From Paraburkholderia azotifigens (lineage in GTDB: Bacteria; Pseudomonadota; Gammaproteobacteria; Burkholderiales; Burkholderiaceae): DNA of 64,000 bases. The position numbers and the translations under genes are program-made. The stretch is taken from contig NZ_VOQS01000005.1 of the NCBI RefSeq assembly GCF_007995085.1, forward strand, positions 1,550,001-1,614,000, read 5' to 3'. Positions 44,326-53,593 of this stretch are shown here, piece after piece (within the stretch, counting starts at the first letter, position 1; each line of letters opens with the position of its first letter). The notes under the pieces are model-generated. The model had not been told where the DNA came from, did not search any database, and saw only the letters and a list, made by a program, of their open reading frames with translations.

Positions 44326-47064
44326 CTATGAGGCAAGTTGCCTGATCCGCGTTTCATAGACAGCCGCCCCTTGTCGCCTTGCAACGCAAAAGGCATCGCG
44401 CAGGCACGCGGCGCTTGCATCGCGTTCACCTGCGATCTGATGAGCGCTGGCCTTGGCTATCAGCAGCTTCGGCAGATACAGCTTGTCGCCGTTCGATTCG
44501 ATCTCTCTGATTGCTTCGTCGCAGACGAGAACCGCGCGCCCGACGTCCTTGCTCGCGCACAGGGCGATCGCCAGCGAATTGCGAAACATCGACGCAGGCA
44601 TCGTGTAGTGACATTTCATCAAGCCATCGAGGCACGCGTCCAGCAACGCGATGCTCTCCTCCAGCCTGCCCTCGGCATAAGCGATCTGTCCGCGAAGGCC
44701 GAGCACCGCGAAATGGTACGGCGTGAATCCGTTCACCTTCACTATCGCCTCGTATTCGTCGGCTATTTCGCGCAGTCTCGACCAGTTCTCCTGCCACGCG
44801 AATACTTCCCCGGCCCACAGCAACGTCACGCATCGGGTGGCCGGATGACGCAGCGAGCGCGCGCACTCTATGGCCTCATCGGCGACGCGCCCGGCTTCGT
44901 CGGCGTCACCCGTCAGCCAGAGATTTCGCGCCTTTCCGCTCAGCGCACGCAGATACGGGTTGATACCCAGTTCCGCGGGTTCGACGGCTTCCATGCCGCT
45001 TGCCTTGCCCGACAGAATGACGGGTTCCCAAAGACGCGCCGACTCCTGAATATCACCCCTCATATGCAATGCAACGGCCAGCATTGAATGAACGGGTAAC
45101 GTATCGCGTCCGCTCGCGGCAATCGATTGCGCCGCTTCGCTTGCGAACATGAAAGCACCGTGAAAATCGCTCGTGCGATAGAGATACATGATCAATCCGC
45201 ACAGCAGCCTGTCATGCCGGACCGCATCGCCCATCGACATCGCTATGGAAAGCCCGCGCTCATATACGCGGCCCACCGCTTCGCTGTCGTTGCTTGTGAA
45301 CATCAATGCCTGCCCGTAAGCGCCCGCAAGTTCCAGCTCGACCACCGTGCCACGCTCTTGATCGCCGAGTTTCGACAAGGCAATCTCGGTCCATTTCCTC
45401 GCTTCGCCAAGCATCGATTTTGTCAGCAGCAATTTTGCGTACGATGCGACCAGCTTGCAGCCATTGACCAGATCCTGCTCGCGTATCAGCGCCCATTCGA
45501 GCACGGCACGCAGATTGCCGAGTTCGGCAAGGCTGCTTTCGGTGGAATCGTCCGCAGCATCGCCATCGAGCCACGAAGCCGCATACCAGGCTGCATGACG
45601 TGCAGCAATATCATCGATCTCACCGGCCTCTTCCAGCTTCATGCGCGCGTAGGATCGAGTCGTGTCGAGCAGAAAGTACCGAACCGCGTTCTCGTATAGC
45701 CTGACATCCAGAAGCGACTTGTTCGAGAGCTGATTGATCGCTTTCATGACGTCGGCGTGCTCGATGTCGTCTGCGCCGATCACGGACACGGCGGCTTCCA
45801 GCGTAAAGCAACCGACGAACACCGCGAGCCGTCGCAGGCAAACCTGCTCCAGCCCGGTCAACAGACCGTAGCTCCAGTCGAGCGTTGCGCCGAGTGTCTG
45901 TTGCCTCGGCACAGCCGTACGGCGTCCGTGCCACATCAGCCGGCTCTTTTTGTCGACGAGTTCCAGTATTCCGACCAGGCCGAAGGTCGGCATCTGTCGT
46001 GCGGCGAGTTCAATTGCCAGCGCAATTCCGTCGAGGCCGCGGCACAGCCGGCTCACCGCCTGCGCGTTATCGTCGGTCAATTCAAAATGACAGCCTGCCT
46101 GCACGACGCGTTCGACGAAGAGCCGTATTGCGGAGTAGTTCAACGCTTCGCGCGCCTTGAGTACTTCTGCCGGCGGCGGCACGTCGAGGGGCGGAAGCCG
46201 GAAGACAAATTCTCCGTCGACATTCACGATTTCTCGCGACGTAACGAGAATGTAGATTCCCGGTGAGTTCCGATAGAGTTCTTCGACGACCTGGGCGACG
46301 CCGTCTATCAGATGTTCGCAACAGTCGAGCAGGACAAGCGTGCGGGTATGGCCCATCGACGCGCATACTTCGCTGATCGACGAGACGCCCTCGCGTCCTT
46401 CGCATAGCGCGGCAAGCAAGGTCGAACACACCAGATCCGAATCCTGGATCACCGAGAGATCGACAGAAACGATCCTGCCTTCGAAGTCGTCGCGCAAGCG
46501 GTCAATTGCTGCATTCGCGACAGTCGTTTTTCCCATCCCGCCCGCACCGACGATGCTGACAAAGCGATGTTCGGCGAGTTGCCTGACGATCTGATCGATA
46601 TCGCGTTCCCGGCCGACAATCGACGCGCCACGGCGATGGAAGCGGAAATGATCGCGTGAAAGCGATGCTGCATTCTTTAGCCCAATAGCGGGCTGAAGTG
46701 CGTCACACGATGCAACGGTGGCGACAAAGGTATAGCCGCGACCGGGCACGTTCATCACATACGTTACGCCCGGATCGCTCTCAGCGAGCGCTTTGCGTAG
46801 CGCGACGAGATGAAAGCGCAGGCTCCCTTCCACGACGACGGTATCGGGCCATACTTCCGCAAGAAGTTCGCGCGCGCCAATCACCGTGCCGGCACGGCGT
46901 ACGAGTGCAATGAGAATATCGAGCGCCCGTCCGCCCAGTTTGACCTGCTTGCCGTGACACACCAGCTGCCGCTTATCCGGAAACAGAAAGAAAGGTCCGA
47001 ACGAATAGCTCACCGCAGGCGCGTGCGATACCGTCGTTCCGAATTTCAATAAGCTGGCAAACAA
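44326..47064 (-). CDS. Large winged-helix/NB-ARC-type ATPase regulator with helical repeats
   Basis: The 912-residue protein has an OmpR/CadC-type DNA-binding domain (about 20-115, GRALDILIALVRRAGTVIGA and VPGRGYTFVA), then a STAND ATPase with Walker A GAGGMGKTT (173-181) and Walker B TLVLLDCCEHL (about 254-264), LVTSREIV (sensor), and a long alpha-helical TPR-like C-terminus (about 500-912). This class uses ATP-driven oligomerisation to activate genes. It is convergent with the hydrolase gene; its targets are not shown by position. Confidence 0.9.
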   Translation of the reverse strand: MFASLLKFGTTVSHAPAVSYSFGPFFLFPDKRQLVCHGKQVKLGGRALDILIALVRRAGTVIGARELLAEVWPDTVVVEGSLRFHLVALRKALAESDPGVTYVMNVPGRGYTFVATVASCDALQPAIGLKNAASLSRDHFRFHRRGASIVGRERDIDQIVRQLAEHRFVSIVGAGGMGKTTVANAAIDRLRDDFEGRIVSVDLSVIQDSDLVCSTLLAALCEGREGVSSISEVCASMGHTRTLVLLDCCEHLIDGVAQVVEELYRNSPGIYILVTSREIVNVDGEFVFRLPPLDVPPPAEVLKAREALNYSAIRLFVERVVQAGCHFELTDDNAQAVSRLCRGLDGIALAIELAARQMPTFGLVGILELVDKKSRLMWHGRRTAVPRQQTLGATLDWSYGLLTGLEQVCLRRLAVFVGCFTLEAAVSVIGADDIEHADVMKAINQLSNKSLLDVRLYENAVRYFLLDTTRSYARMKLEEAGEIDDIAARHAAWYAASWLDGDAADDSTESSLAELGNLRAVLEWALIREQDLVNGCKLVASYAKLLLTKSMLGEARKWTEIALSKLGDQERGTVVELELAGAYGQALMFTSNDSEAVGRVYERGLSIAMSMGDAVRHDRLLCGLIMYLYRTSDFHGAFMFASEAAQSIAASGRDTLPVHSMLAVALHMRGDIQESARLWEPVILSGKASGMEAVEPAELGINPYLRALSGKARNLWLTGDADEAGRVADEAIECARSLRHPATRCVTLLWAGEVFAWQENWSRLREIADEYEAIVKVNGFTPYHFAVLGLRGQIAYAEGRLEESIALLDACLDGLMKCHYTMPASMFRNSLAIALCASKDVGRAVLVCDEAIREIESNGDKLYLPKLLIAKASAHQIAGERDASAACLRDAFCVARRQGAAVYETRIRQLAS

Positions 47065-47203
47065 GTATCGTCTCGCAGAAAAGGCACCGTTTCTACGATT
47101 CTATATTAGCGGTCCGTAAAATCGAACCGCTAAACTGCTTTAGCAGCCAAAACTGAAACTTCAACAATCTGCGCTATCGGGCGCGCCTATCGGGGCGACC
47201 AGA

Positions 47204-47629
47204 CTAGATCGCTTTCAGCGCGCAACTGCGCAAATCGGGGAATGCATCTATCTGACGATCAAGCAGAATAAAGAGCCTCGCTATTTTTCCGTCGACAATA
47301 GAAAAGTGCAGATTGACAATGAGGGGATCGGGCAGCCCCGTCGTGTCAAATGTTCCCGTTACGGCGCCCGTCACCGTCGTCACGCGATAATGCTGAAACA
47401 TCTGCATGACTTCTATTTTCAGGTTGTCGGCGATCACTTCCCTCGCAATCCATGCTTCAATAGCGGGGCGTCCCCAGAAATCGCGCAGCTGATCGTTGAC
47501 GAGTGCATCCTCCTTGAAGAGTGCGCCCATGCCGCCGGCATCGGCGCGATTGAGCGCCAGCAGGAACGAAGCGATCACTTCTACGTCTTTTTGTGCGGTC
47601 GTCCGTATTCGGTCTTCCCGATCACGCAT
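47204..47629 (-). CDS. SnoaL/NTF2-like small protein
   Basis: The 141-residue product has an NTF2-like fold suggested by ALNRADAGGMGALFKEDALV, an acidic loop DFWGRPAIEAWIAREV and VNLHFSIVDGKIARLFILLD. Such proteins are cyclases, isomerases or ligand carriers; no catalytic residues can be named. It lies between the large regulator and the LysR gene without sharing an operon with either. Confidence 0.75.
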   Translation of the reverse strand: MRDREDRIRTTAQKDVEVIASFLLALNRADAGGMGALFKEDALVNDQLRDFWGRPAIEAWIAREVIADNLKIEVMQMFQHYRVTTVTGAVTGTFDTTGLPDPLIVNLHFSIVDGKIARLFILLDRQIDAFPDLRSCALKAI

Positions 47630-47804
47630 CCCGTTTCCTTAGCGGCTTCAACGAGCGGAAATGTTCGTCGATCCTGCCGCTTTTGTCTGCTATGTGTTGT
47701 TAGCGCCTGCTAGCGATTGCGATATGTCCATAGCGTTTTACCTTTGACCGCGAGTCTTCGTCTATAAACCAGCGTCGAAAGACTTCGTAAGGACAACGCG
47801 TATC

Positions 47805-48821
47805 ATGGATTCGACAATGCTCAATCACCACGGCCCGCAAGCGGAAGAGGTTGTGGACACGCTCTCGGCAGGATTCACGACCAGCTACGCGGCCGTGATG
47901 ACCTTCATCGCCGTCGCGAAGGAAGAAAGCTTTGCCAAGGCGGGCGACCGGCTCGGCATCGGAAGATCGTCCGTGAGCCGGAACATACAGAAGCTCGAGC
48001 AGCAGCTCGGAACCAAGCTGTTCTCGCGCACGACGCGCAGCGTCGGCTTGACGGCCGAGGGTGAGATCTTTTACGAGTCGTGCAAGCCCGGTATCGACGG
48101 CATTCTCAATGCGATAGAACGCATGCGCGATCTGCGCGGCGGACCGCCGCGCGGACTCTTGCGTGTCAGTTCGACAGTGGGATTCGGCAGAAAGGTGATC
48201 GCACCGCTGCTGATGCAATTCCGCGTTCTCTATCCCGAGGTGTCGATCGAACTGATGCTGACGGACACGTTCGCCAACTTCACGAGCGACGGCATCGATA
48301 TTGCGTTCAGGAATGGGAGAGTGGACGACAGTCAGATCATTGCACGGCGCATTATCCCTATGCATATGATTCTCTGCGCTTCGCCGGAATACGCCGAGCA
48401 GAAAGGCTTGCCGATGCACGTCGACGATCTTTCACGGCATCGCGCCATCAATTTCCGCTTCTCGTCGGGCAGAATTTATGAGTGGGAATTCAAGGTGAAA
48501 GGCGCTCTCGTCAAACACGCGCCATCCGCTCACCTGACTTTCAACGACGCGGATCTCGTGCTCAATGCCGTTCTTGAAGGAGAAGGCATTGCGCAACTGG
48601 CCGGCTATCAAGCCTGCGATCACATTGCGTCGGGACGCCTGGTTTCCTGCATGAATCAGTTTGCGCCGGACGACCGGAATCACTTCCTGTGCTATCTCAG
48701 CAAACAGCACATGCCGTCACGGATGAGACTCTTTATCGACTTCATGCTCGAACGGATAAGAACGCTCAATCTTCAGTGTGCAGTGGATGCTGTCGCGTCG
48801 AACGGCGCCTCTGCCGTATGA
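47805..48821 (+). CDS. LysR family transcriptional regulator
   Basis: The 338-residue protein has the helix-turn-helix around AGDRLGIGRSSVSRNIQKLE (about residues 45-65) and an effector domain from about 120. An N-terminal extension of about 28 residues precedes the HTH, so the true start could be the ATG at 47817 or 47877. Its last 49 bp overlap the convergent TetR gene. It may control the SnoaL-like gene, with which it is divergent. Confidence 0.9.
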   Translation: MDSTMLNHHGPQAEEVVDTLSAGFTTSYAAVMTFIAVAKEESFAKAGDRLGIGRSSVSRNIQKLEQQLGTKLFSRTTRSVGLTAEGEIFYESCKPGIDGILNAIERMRDLRGGPPRGLLRVSSTVGFGRKVIAPLLMQFRVLYPEVSIELMLTDTFANFTSDGIDIAFRNGRVDDSQIIARRIIPMHMILCASPEYAEQKGLPMHVDDLSRHRAINFRFSSGRIYEWEFKVKGALVKHAPSAHLTFNDADLVLNAVLEGEGIAQLAGYQACDHIASGRLVSCMNQFAPDDRNHFLCYLSKQHMPSRMRLFIDFMLERIRTLNLQCAVDAVASNGASAV

Positions 48822-49435
48822 AACAGGGCATAAACGTTCACGATGCGCTCGCGGGTGCCCGGCGTCAGCGCCAGGTCCATGCCTTGCTCGAATATCGAGC
48901 GCATCGTGTCGACCAGAATCGAGCCCAGTTTGTGGGCCAATACATCGACGGGCACCGACTCCAATGACGGAGAGCTTGCGAACATCGAGGTCGACGCGTC
49001 ACGAAGCCTCGCAGACGCGACGCAAAACACTTCCGGGCTTTCTGTCCGCCTCCAGCCAAGATGAATCGCCCGGACATCGCGCGCCTTCTCAATGTTCGCC
49101 GCAAAGAACGCATCGGCCACAGCATTGATCATGTCTTCCGGATGCGCGCCATGCTGATCGCGGCACGCAAGCCGCACGCACGTCACGATATGTTCGAGAT
49201 GACGGTGCACTAACGTGTCGATCAATTCATCCTTATTGGCAAAGTACTGATAAAGCGTCCCCACGGCAAAGCCCGATCGCCTTGCGACCCGCGTTGTCGT
49301 CAATCCTCGCGATCCCTCAGCGATCAGTATCTGTATTGCTGCCTCGAGTACAGCCTCGATGGTGTTTGCGGCGCGTGTCTGGCGCGGCAGTTTGCGAGGT
49401 TGTGGCGGATCCAACTTCCTGGCGTTCATCATCAC
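48773..49435 (-). CDS. TetR family transcriptional regulator
   Basis: The 220-residue protein has a TetR HTH (about 18-70; ILIAEGSRGLTTTRVARRSG, VGTLYQYFANKDELI) and a helical C-terminal domain. Length is typical. Its 3' end overlaps the LysR gene by 49 bp in convergent orientation. The region upstream, 49436-49701, shows nothing else and must contain its promoter and that of the MocR-type gene. Confidence 0.92.
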   Translation of the reverse strand: MMMNARKLDPPQPRKLPRQTRAANTIEAVLEAAIQILIAEGSRGLTTTRVARRSGFAVGTLYQYFANKDELIDTLVHRHLEHIVTCVRLACRDQHGAHPEDMINAVADAFFAANIEKARDVRAIHLGWRRTESPEVFCVASARLRDASTSMFASSPSLESVPVDVLAHKLGSILVDTMRSIFEQGMDLALTPGTRERIVNVYALFHTAEAPFDATASTAH

Positions 49436-49701
49436 AACGGTATGTAGAGCGGTTGAGCCATTCGCTCGTCACGAAAGTTCTCCTCGCGAAAAGCGCATGG
49501 TGTTGTGATATTGCGTTGAAAGTGCGCGCATGTAATGTGCCAGTTTTGGATTCGTAAGGTGAGCCACTTTTACGACGTCACAAACTTCTCGCTCAAAACG
49601 TCTTGGTCAGTAGAGAATGGCTTCGTGCATGGCTGACTGAATGCACATGACATTCGGTTCAAATATCGCTGCAAAAGCCGATTACTGACTTTTCAATCGT
49701 T

Positions 49702-51237
49702 ATGAACGATCGATGTGAGATTCCAACGGAACCCTGCGGACGGGATCGGTCCACCCTCGTATGGTCCCTTTCTCTGGGCGCTCCCGATCCCGTAAAAGGC
49801 CTGCAGCGATGGCTGTATGACGCATTGAGGCTTGCCATCGTCAACGGCCGTTTGCCTGGAGGCAGCGTGCTGCCGGGAACGCGCACGCTCGCGCGGGAAT
49901 ACAGCCTCGCGAGAGGCACTGTTGCCGCCGCGTACGAACAACTGCTGGCGGAAGGCTATCTGGTCACACGCGTCGGGAGCGGTACGCGAGTGAGCGCCGT
50001 GCTGCCCGATCACAGCCATCCCGCCAAACCACCCGTGCCGACATCGGTTCCGATCGAAACAACACATACGCGCGAATCGCACGCCCCCTGGATCAAGAGG
50101 CTCGGGGAATCCAGTTCGCCATTTCCGCTCGCAGGCGTGAATGCGTTGCCGCGGCCGTTCCATCCGCACCGCGGCGACATTCGCCTCTTTCCCGTCGAGT
50201 TGTGGCGTCAGCTCCACGTGCGGCAATTGCGCCCTTCCCGGCTGCTCACGCTCAATGACACGAGTCCCGCCGGATTGCCCGCGCTAAGAACGGCGATTGC
50301 GGAGCATCTTGCCATTGCACGCGGCGTGCGCGTGCCGCCTGAGCAGATCGTGGTTGTGGGCAGCGTGCACCAGGCGCTCGATCTCTGCATGCGTGTGCTG
50401 ACAGGGCCCGGTGACACCGTCTGGATGGAAGACCCCGGTTACGTCGGCGCGCGCCAGATCATGCACGCGAGTGGCGCCCGTGTCGTGGATATTCCTGTCG
50501 ACCACGACGGCCTGCGCGTGCCTGACGGCATCCGTGAAGCGCCTTCCGCTGCACTGATCTACGTCACGCCGACGCGTCATGCGCCGCTCGGCGTGTCCCT
50601 GTCGGCGGAGCGGCGTGCTTCGTTGCTCAGCTGGGCTGCCGCAAGCGGCGCCGTCATTTTCGAGGACGACTACGACAGCGAGTACTGCTTTCGTTCCAGG
50701 CCGTTGCCGGCGTTACGCAGTCTTCCGGGCGCCGACGCGCATGTGGTCCTCGCGGGCACGTTCAACAAGCTGATGTTCCCTTCATTGCGACTCGCCTATG
50801 TGGTGCTGCCCCCGCGACTCGTCGAGCCGTTCATTCGCGCAGCGTCGGTCACGGTACGCAGCGCAAACGGCTTGACGCAAGCAGTGCTCGCGGACTTCCT
50901 GAGCGAGGGCCACTTCGACCGCCACGTGCGTCGCACCCGCAAGATCTACGCGAGCCGTGCGCGCGTGTTCGAACACGCGGCATCGAAGCACTGGCAAGGT
51001 TTGATCGATGTGCAACCTGCCGTTGCGGGACTTGACGTCGTCGGCCATCTGCTGCCATTCGACGAGCAAGCGGCCACGCAAAAGCTCAGTTTGGCGGGAA
51101 TCGATGCAGCGCCCTTGAGCCGATACACGCATTGCCACACGCAGCGTCCCGGACTCGTGTTGGGCTTTGCGCCCTTCAACGAAGAGGAAATCGACCGGGC
51201 GGCACAACAGTTCGCCGCCGCGCTACGCAAGGCCTGA
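49702..51237 (+). CDS. MocR/PdxR-like regulator (GntR HTH plus aminotransferase domain)
   Basis: The 511-residue protein has a GntR HTH (about 30-95; TLAREYSLARGTVAAAYEQL) and an aminotransferase-like domain with the PLP lysine in LAGTFNKLMFPSLRLAYVVL. It is paralogous to the protein at 40510. Its stop codon is 4 bp before the ATG of the truncated sigma-factor gene, so the two could be cotranscribed, although the pairing may simply result from a deletion. Confidence 0.9.
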   Translation: MNDRCEIPTEPCGRDRSTLVWSLSLGAPDPVKGLQRWLYDALRLAIVNGRLPGGSVLPGTRTLAREYSLARGTVAAAYEQLLAEGYLVTRVGSGTRVSAVLPDHSHPAKPPVPTSVPIETTHTRESHAPWIKRLGESSSPFPLAGVNALPRPFHPHRGDIRLFPVELWRQLHVRQLRPSRLLTLNDTSPAGLPALRTAIAEHLAIARGVRVPPEQIVVVGSVHQALDLCMRVLTGPGDTVWMEDPGYVGARQIMHASGARVVDIPVDHDGLRVPDGIREAPSAALIYVTPTRHAPLGVSLSAERRASLLSWAAASGAVIFEDDYDSEYCFRSRPLPALRSLPGADAHVVLAGTFNKLMFPSLRLAYVVLPPRLVEPFIRAASVTVRSANGLTQAVLADFLSEGHFDRHVRRTRKIYASRARVFEHAASKHWQGLIDVQPAVAGLDVVGHLLPFDEQAATQKLSLAGIDAAPLSRYTHCHTQRPGLVLGFAPFNEEEIDRAAQQFAAALRKA

Positions 51238-51241
51238 TGAG

Positions 51242-51865
51242 ATGACAAAGCCGCCTGCCATGCAAAAAGAAGCCAAAGAACGCGCCGACGAAGTATCGGT
51301 CGCATTCCTGATCCTGCTCGAACGTTTGCCGCCTGAGGCGCGCGCAGCCTTCCTGCTGCATGAACTCTTCGGCGCAGACTATCGTGAGGTCGCCGCCGCA
51401 ATCGGCAAGCCGGCAACGGTATGCCGCCAGCTCGTGATTCAGGCCAAAGCGCAACTGCGCGATGAAGGTCCGCGTTATACCGTTTCTCGCGAAGTCCATT
51501 TGAACCTGCTACGTGAATTCGCACGTTCTATCGAGCACGGCGACGCCGATGCGATGAGTACATTGATCGATGACAACGCCATTCTGACTGCGGATGGCGG
51601 CGGCAAGCAATCGCCTGTCTGTGCACCGATGATCGGCGGCCAGCGCATTGCACGTCTGTATCTCGCCGTATCCCGGCGTTATGCAGGGAAGCTCGACGTC
51701 AAGATCGCGATGCTCAACGGTCATTGGGTTGCGTTGCGCTATACGAGCGGAACGCTCGAGTCGGTGCAATCGATCGAAACGGATGGCACGCGCATCGTGC
51801 GCATTCTCGTTCAACGGAATCCTGACACGCTCTCGCGTATTGCTGCACTCCTCGCACGCACGTAA
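51242..51865 (+). CDS. ECF41-type sigma factor lacking region 2 (sigma-4 plus SnoaL)
   Basis: The 207-residue open frame starts MTKPPAMQKEAKERADEVSV and continues with LERLPPEARAAFLLHELFGA and DYREVAAAIGKPATVCRQLV, a clear sigma region 4 of the ECF41 group, followed by a SnoaL-like C-terminal domain as in that group. Normal ECF41 proteins have about 290-330 residues with region 2 before region 4. Here region 2 (core RNA polymerase and -10 binding) is missing, so activity as a sigma factor is unlikely. Confidence 0.75.
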   Translation: MTKPPAMQKEAKERADEVSVAFLILLERLPPEARAAFLLHELFGADYREVAAAIGKPATVCRQLVIQAKAQLRDEGPRYTVSREVHLNLLREFARSIEHGDADAMSTLIDDNAILTADGGGKQSPVCAPMIGGQRIARLYLAVSRRYAGKLDVKIAMLNGHWVALRYTSGTLESVQSIETDGTRIVRILVQRNPDTLSRIAALLART

Positions 51866-51940
51866 TTCCACTTGATTCACCGCTGGCATCCGCGTTCGCG
51901 CTTCGCAACACGGTTGCCTGCGGTGGTTATAAAGAATGTT

Positions 51941-52686
51941 CTATTGCAGCGTATAGCCGTTATCGACGATCAGGTCCTGTCCATACATGCCGCGTGATGC
52001 AGGCGACAGCAGGAACATGATCGCGTCCGCAATCGCCGACGGTTCGAGGAAGCGGCCGGAGAGCAGGCGCTGATTGACGCGGCCGGCAACGGCGAAAGCT
52101 GTTCTTCCGGCAAGCCCAATGTCGACCAGATGGCCGTTGCCGTCGGACCCGGCGACACGACATTGATCCTGACGCCTGCGGCTGCCAGCTCTACCGCAAG
52201 CGTCCGCGCATGCGCCTTGAGCGCCGTCTTCGAAGCGATATACGCGGCAAGGCCCGGAAACGTCACCTGCGACAGAAACGTGCCAATGAAGACGACCGAC
52301 GCAGGCTTTGCCAACTGTTCGCGCAGGACCGACAAGGTGTTCAATGCACCGGCGCCATTCACCGTCCATTGACGCTCGAACGCGGCGGATTGGAGACCTT
52401 CACCCAACTGCGCAATGCCTGCATTGGGCAGCAGGAAGTCGATGGTACCGACTTGCCGCGCGCGTTCGGCAAGCGCCGCAAGATCGGCGCTTTCAGTAAC
52501 GTCGCCCTTGAGCCATTCGAGCCTCTCGCCATAAGTGGCCTGCAAGGTCTCGAGTTCGTCGCGCATGGTTCGACTCATCGCCAGCACGCGCGCCCCATTC
52601 TTCAGCAAGCGGTGCACAGTCGCGAGTCCGATACCCGAACTTGCGCCCGTCACAACAGCAAAGCGGTTCTCAAATCCTTCAAACAT
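51941..52686 (-). pseudogene. Short-chain dehydrogenase split by a frameshift
   Basis: Frame 1 from ATG 52686 reads MFEGFENRFAVVTGASSGIG and keeps full SDR homology through SVVFIGTFLSQ, the catalytic YIASK, and VSPGPTATAIWSTLGLPEEQ; it then degenerates. From about 52097 on, a different frame carries the missing C-terminus: SGRFLEPSAIADAIMFLLSP and the typical ending GMYGQDLIVDNGYTLQ, stop at 51941. One base gained or lost near 52090-52097 would restore it. A sequencing error cannot be excluded. Confidence 0.75.
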
Positions 52687-52887
52687 GGTTCTTTCCTTTC
52701 CATTTGTCGGTTATGTTCTCTTGTCGATATCGCGCGATACGGCCCGCTACGACGCGCTTCATCAAACAAGATTCGGGCCAAGGAAAGAACACGCTATTTT
52801 CAAGGTTCCAGATACATAAGTTGTCGAATCGACCCGAAGCGATTCGACTGCTCCAGTAGTCTTATCGACAAAGAATCGAATGCCGCA

Positions 52888-53133
52888 CTACGTTGCAAGT
52901 GTGAGATGTTGCGCGATGAATTCGATAAAGATCCGTGCACGCGCAGGCAGGTTGCGCCCGAATGCGTGAAGCGCTCGAACAGGCACCGACTGCAACGGCA
53001 CGTGTGGCAATACGATCTGTAACCGGCCCGCGTACAGATCGCGCTGTACCGTCGTTTTCAGAATCTGCGCGATACCCAGCCCATTCACGGCAGCGACTCT
53101 CATTGCATCGCCACTATCGGCATCGAATCGTAC
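52888..53133 (-). pseudogene. C-terminal remnant of a LysR regulator
   Basis: The minus-strand frame ending at 52888 encodes about 80 residues that read like the end of a LysR effector domain: GDAMRVAAVNGLGIAQILKT, then GRLQIVLPHVPLQSVPVRAL and ARARIFIEFIAQHL. No HTH, linker or first half of the effector domain is present; homology stops at about 53133, where an SDR remnant on the opposite strand begins. Confidence 0.75.
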
Positions 53134-53571
53134 GACGCGCATTTCGCCACCAATAACAAAGCGGTGTTCTTCGGCGTTCAAAAAATTGCGCCCGTGATGC
53201 GCGATGGCGGCGCCATTCTGTTGACGAGCTCGATTGCAAGCAGCCGCGTATTCGACGGCCACGCCGTTTATGCGGGCACAAAGGCCGCGATCGAAGCGTT
53301 TGCGCGCAGCTGGGCAATCGAATTCAAGGCTCGGTGCATCCGCGTCAACGTGATCAGTCCCGGTCCCGTCGATACGCCGATTCTTGCCAAGCTCGGCATC
53401 GAATCCGCTGAGCGCCCCGCATTCGAAGCCGCGATTGCAAACAGCATTCCCCTTGGCCGCCTCGGTCAAGCGGACGAACTCGCGCGAACAGCGCTTTTTC
53501 TCGTCAGCGGCGAAAGCAGCTTCGTCAACGGTGTCAATCTGAGAGTGGATGGCGGCATGTCGCTGACATGA
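53122..53571 (+). pseudogene. C-terminal remnant of a short-chain dehydrogenase
   Basis: From about 53122 the plus frame reads ESYDAHFATNNKAVFFGVQK, then the active-site strand GGAILLTSSIAS, catalytic YAGTK, SPGPVDTPIL and NGVNLRVDGGMSLT with a normal stop. The Rossmann NAD-binding N-terminus (about 100 residues) is missing and no start codon has a ribosome-binding site (GTG 53164 is poor). The product cannot bind cofactor. It abuts the LysR remnant head-to-head. Confidence 0.8.
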
Positions 53572-53593
53572 CCGGCCGCATTGCGTTCAACGT

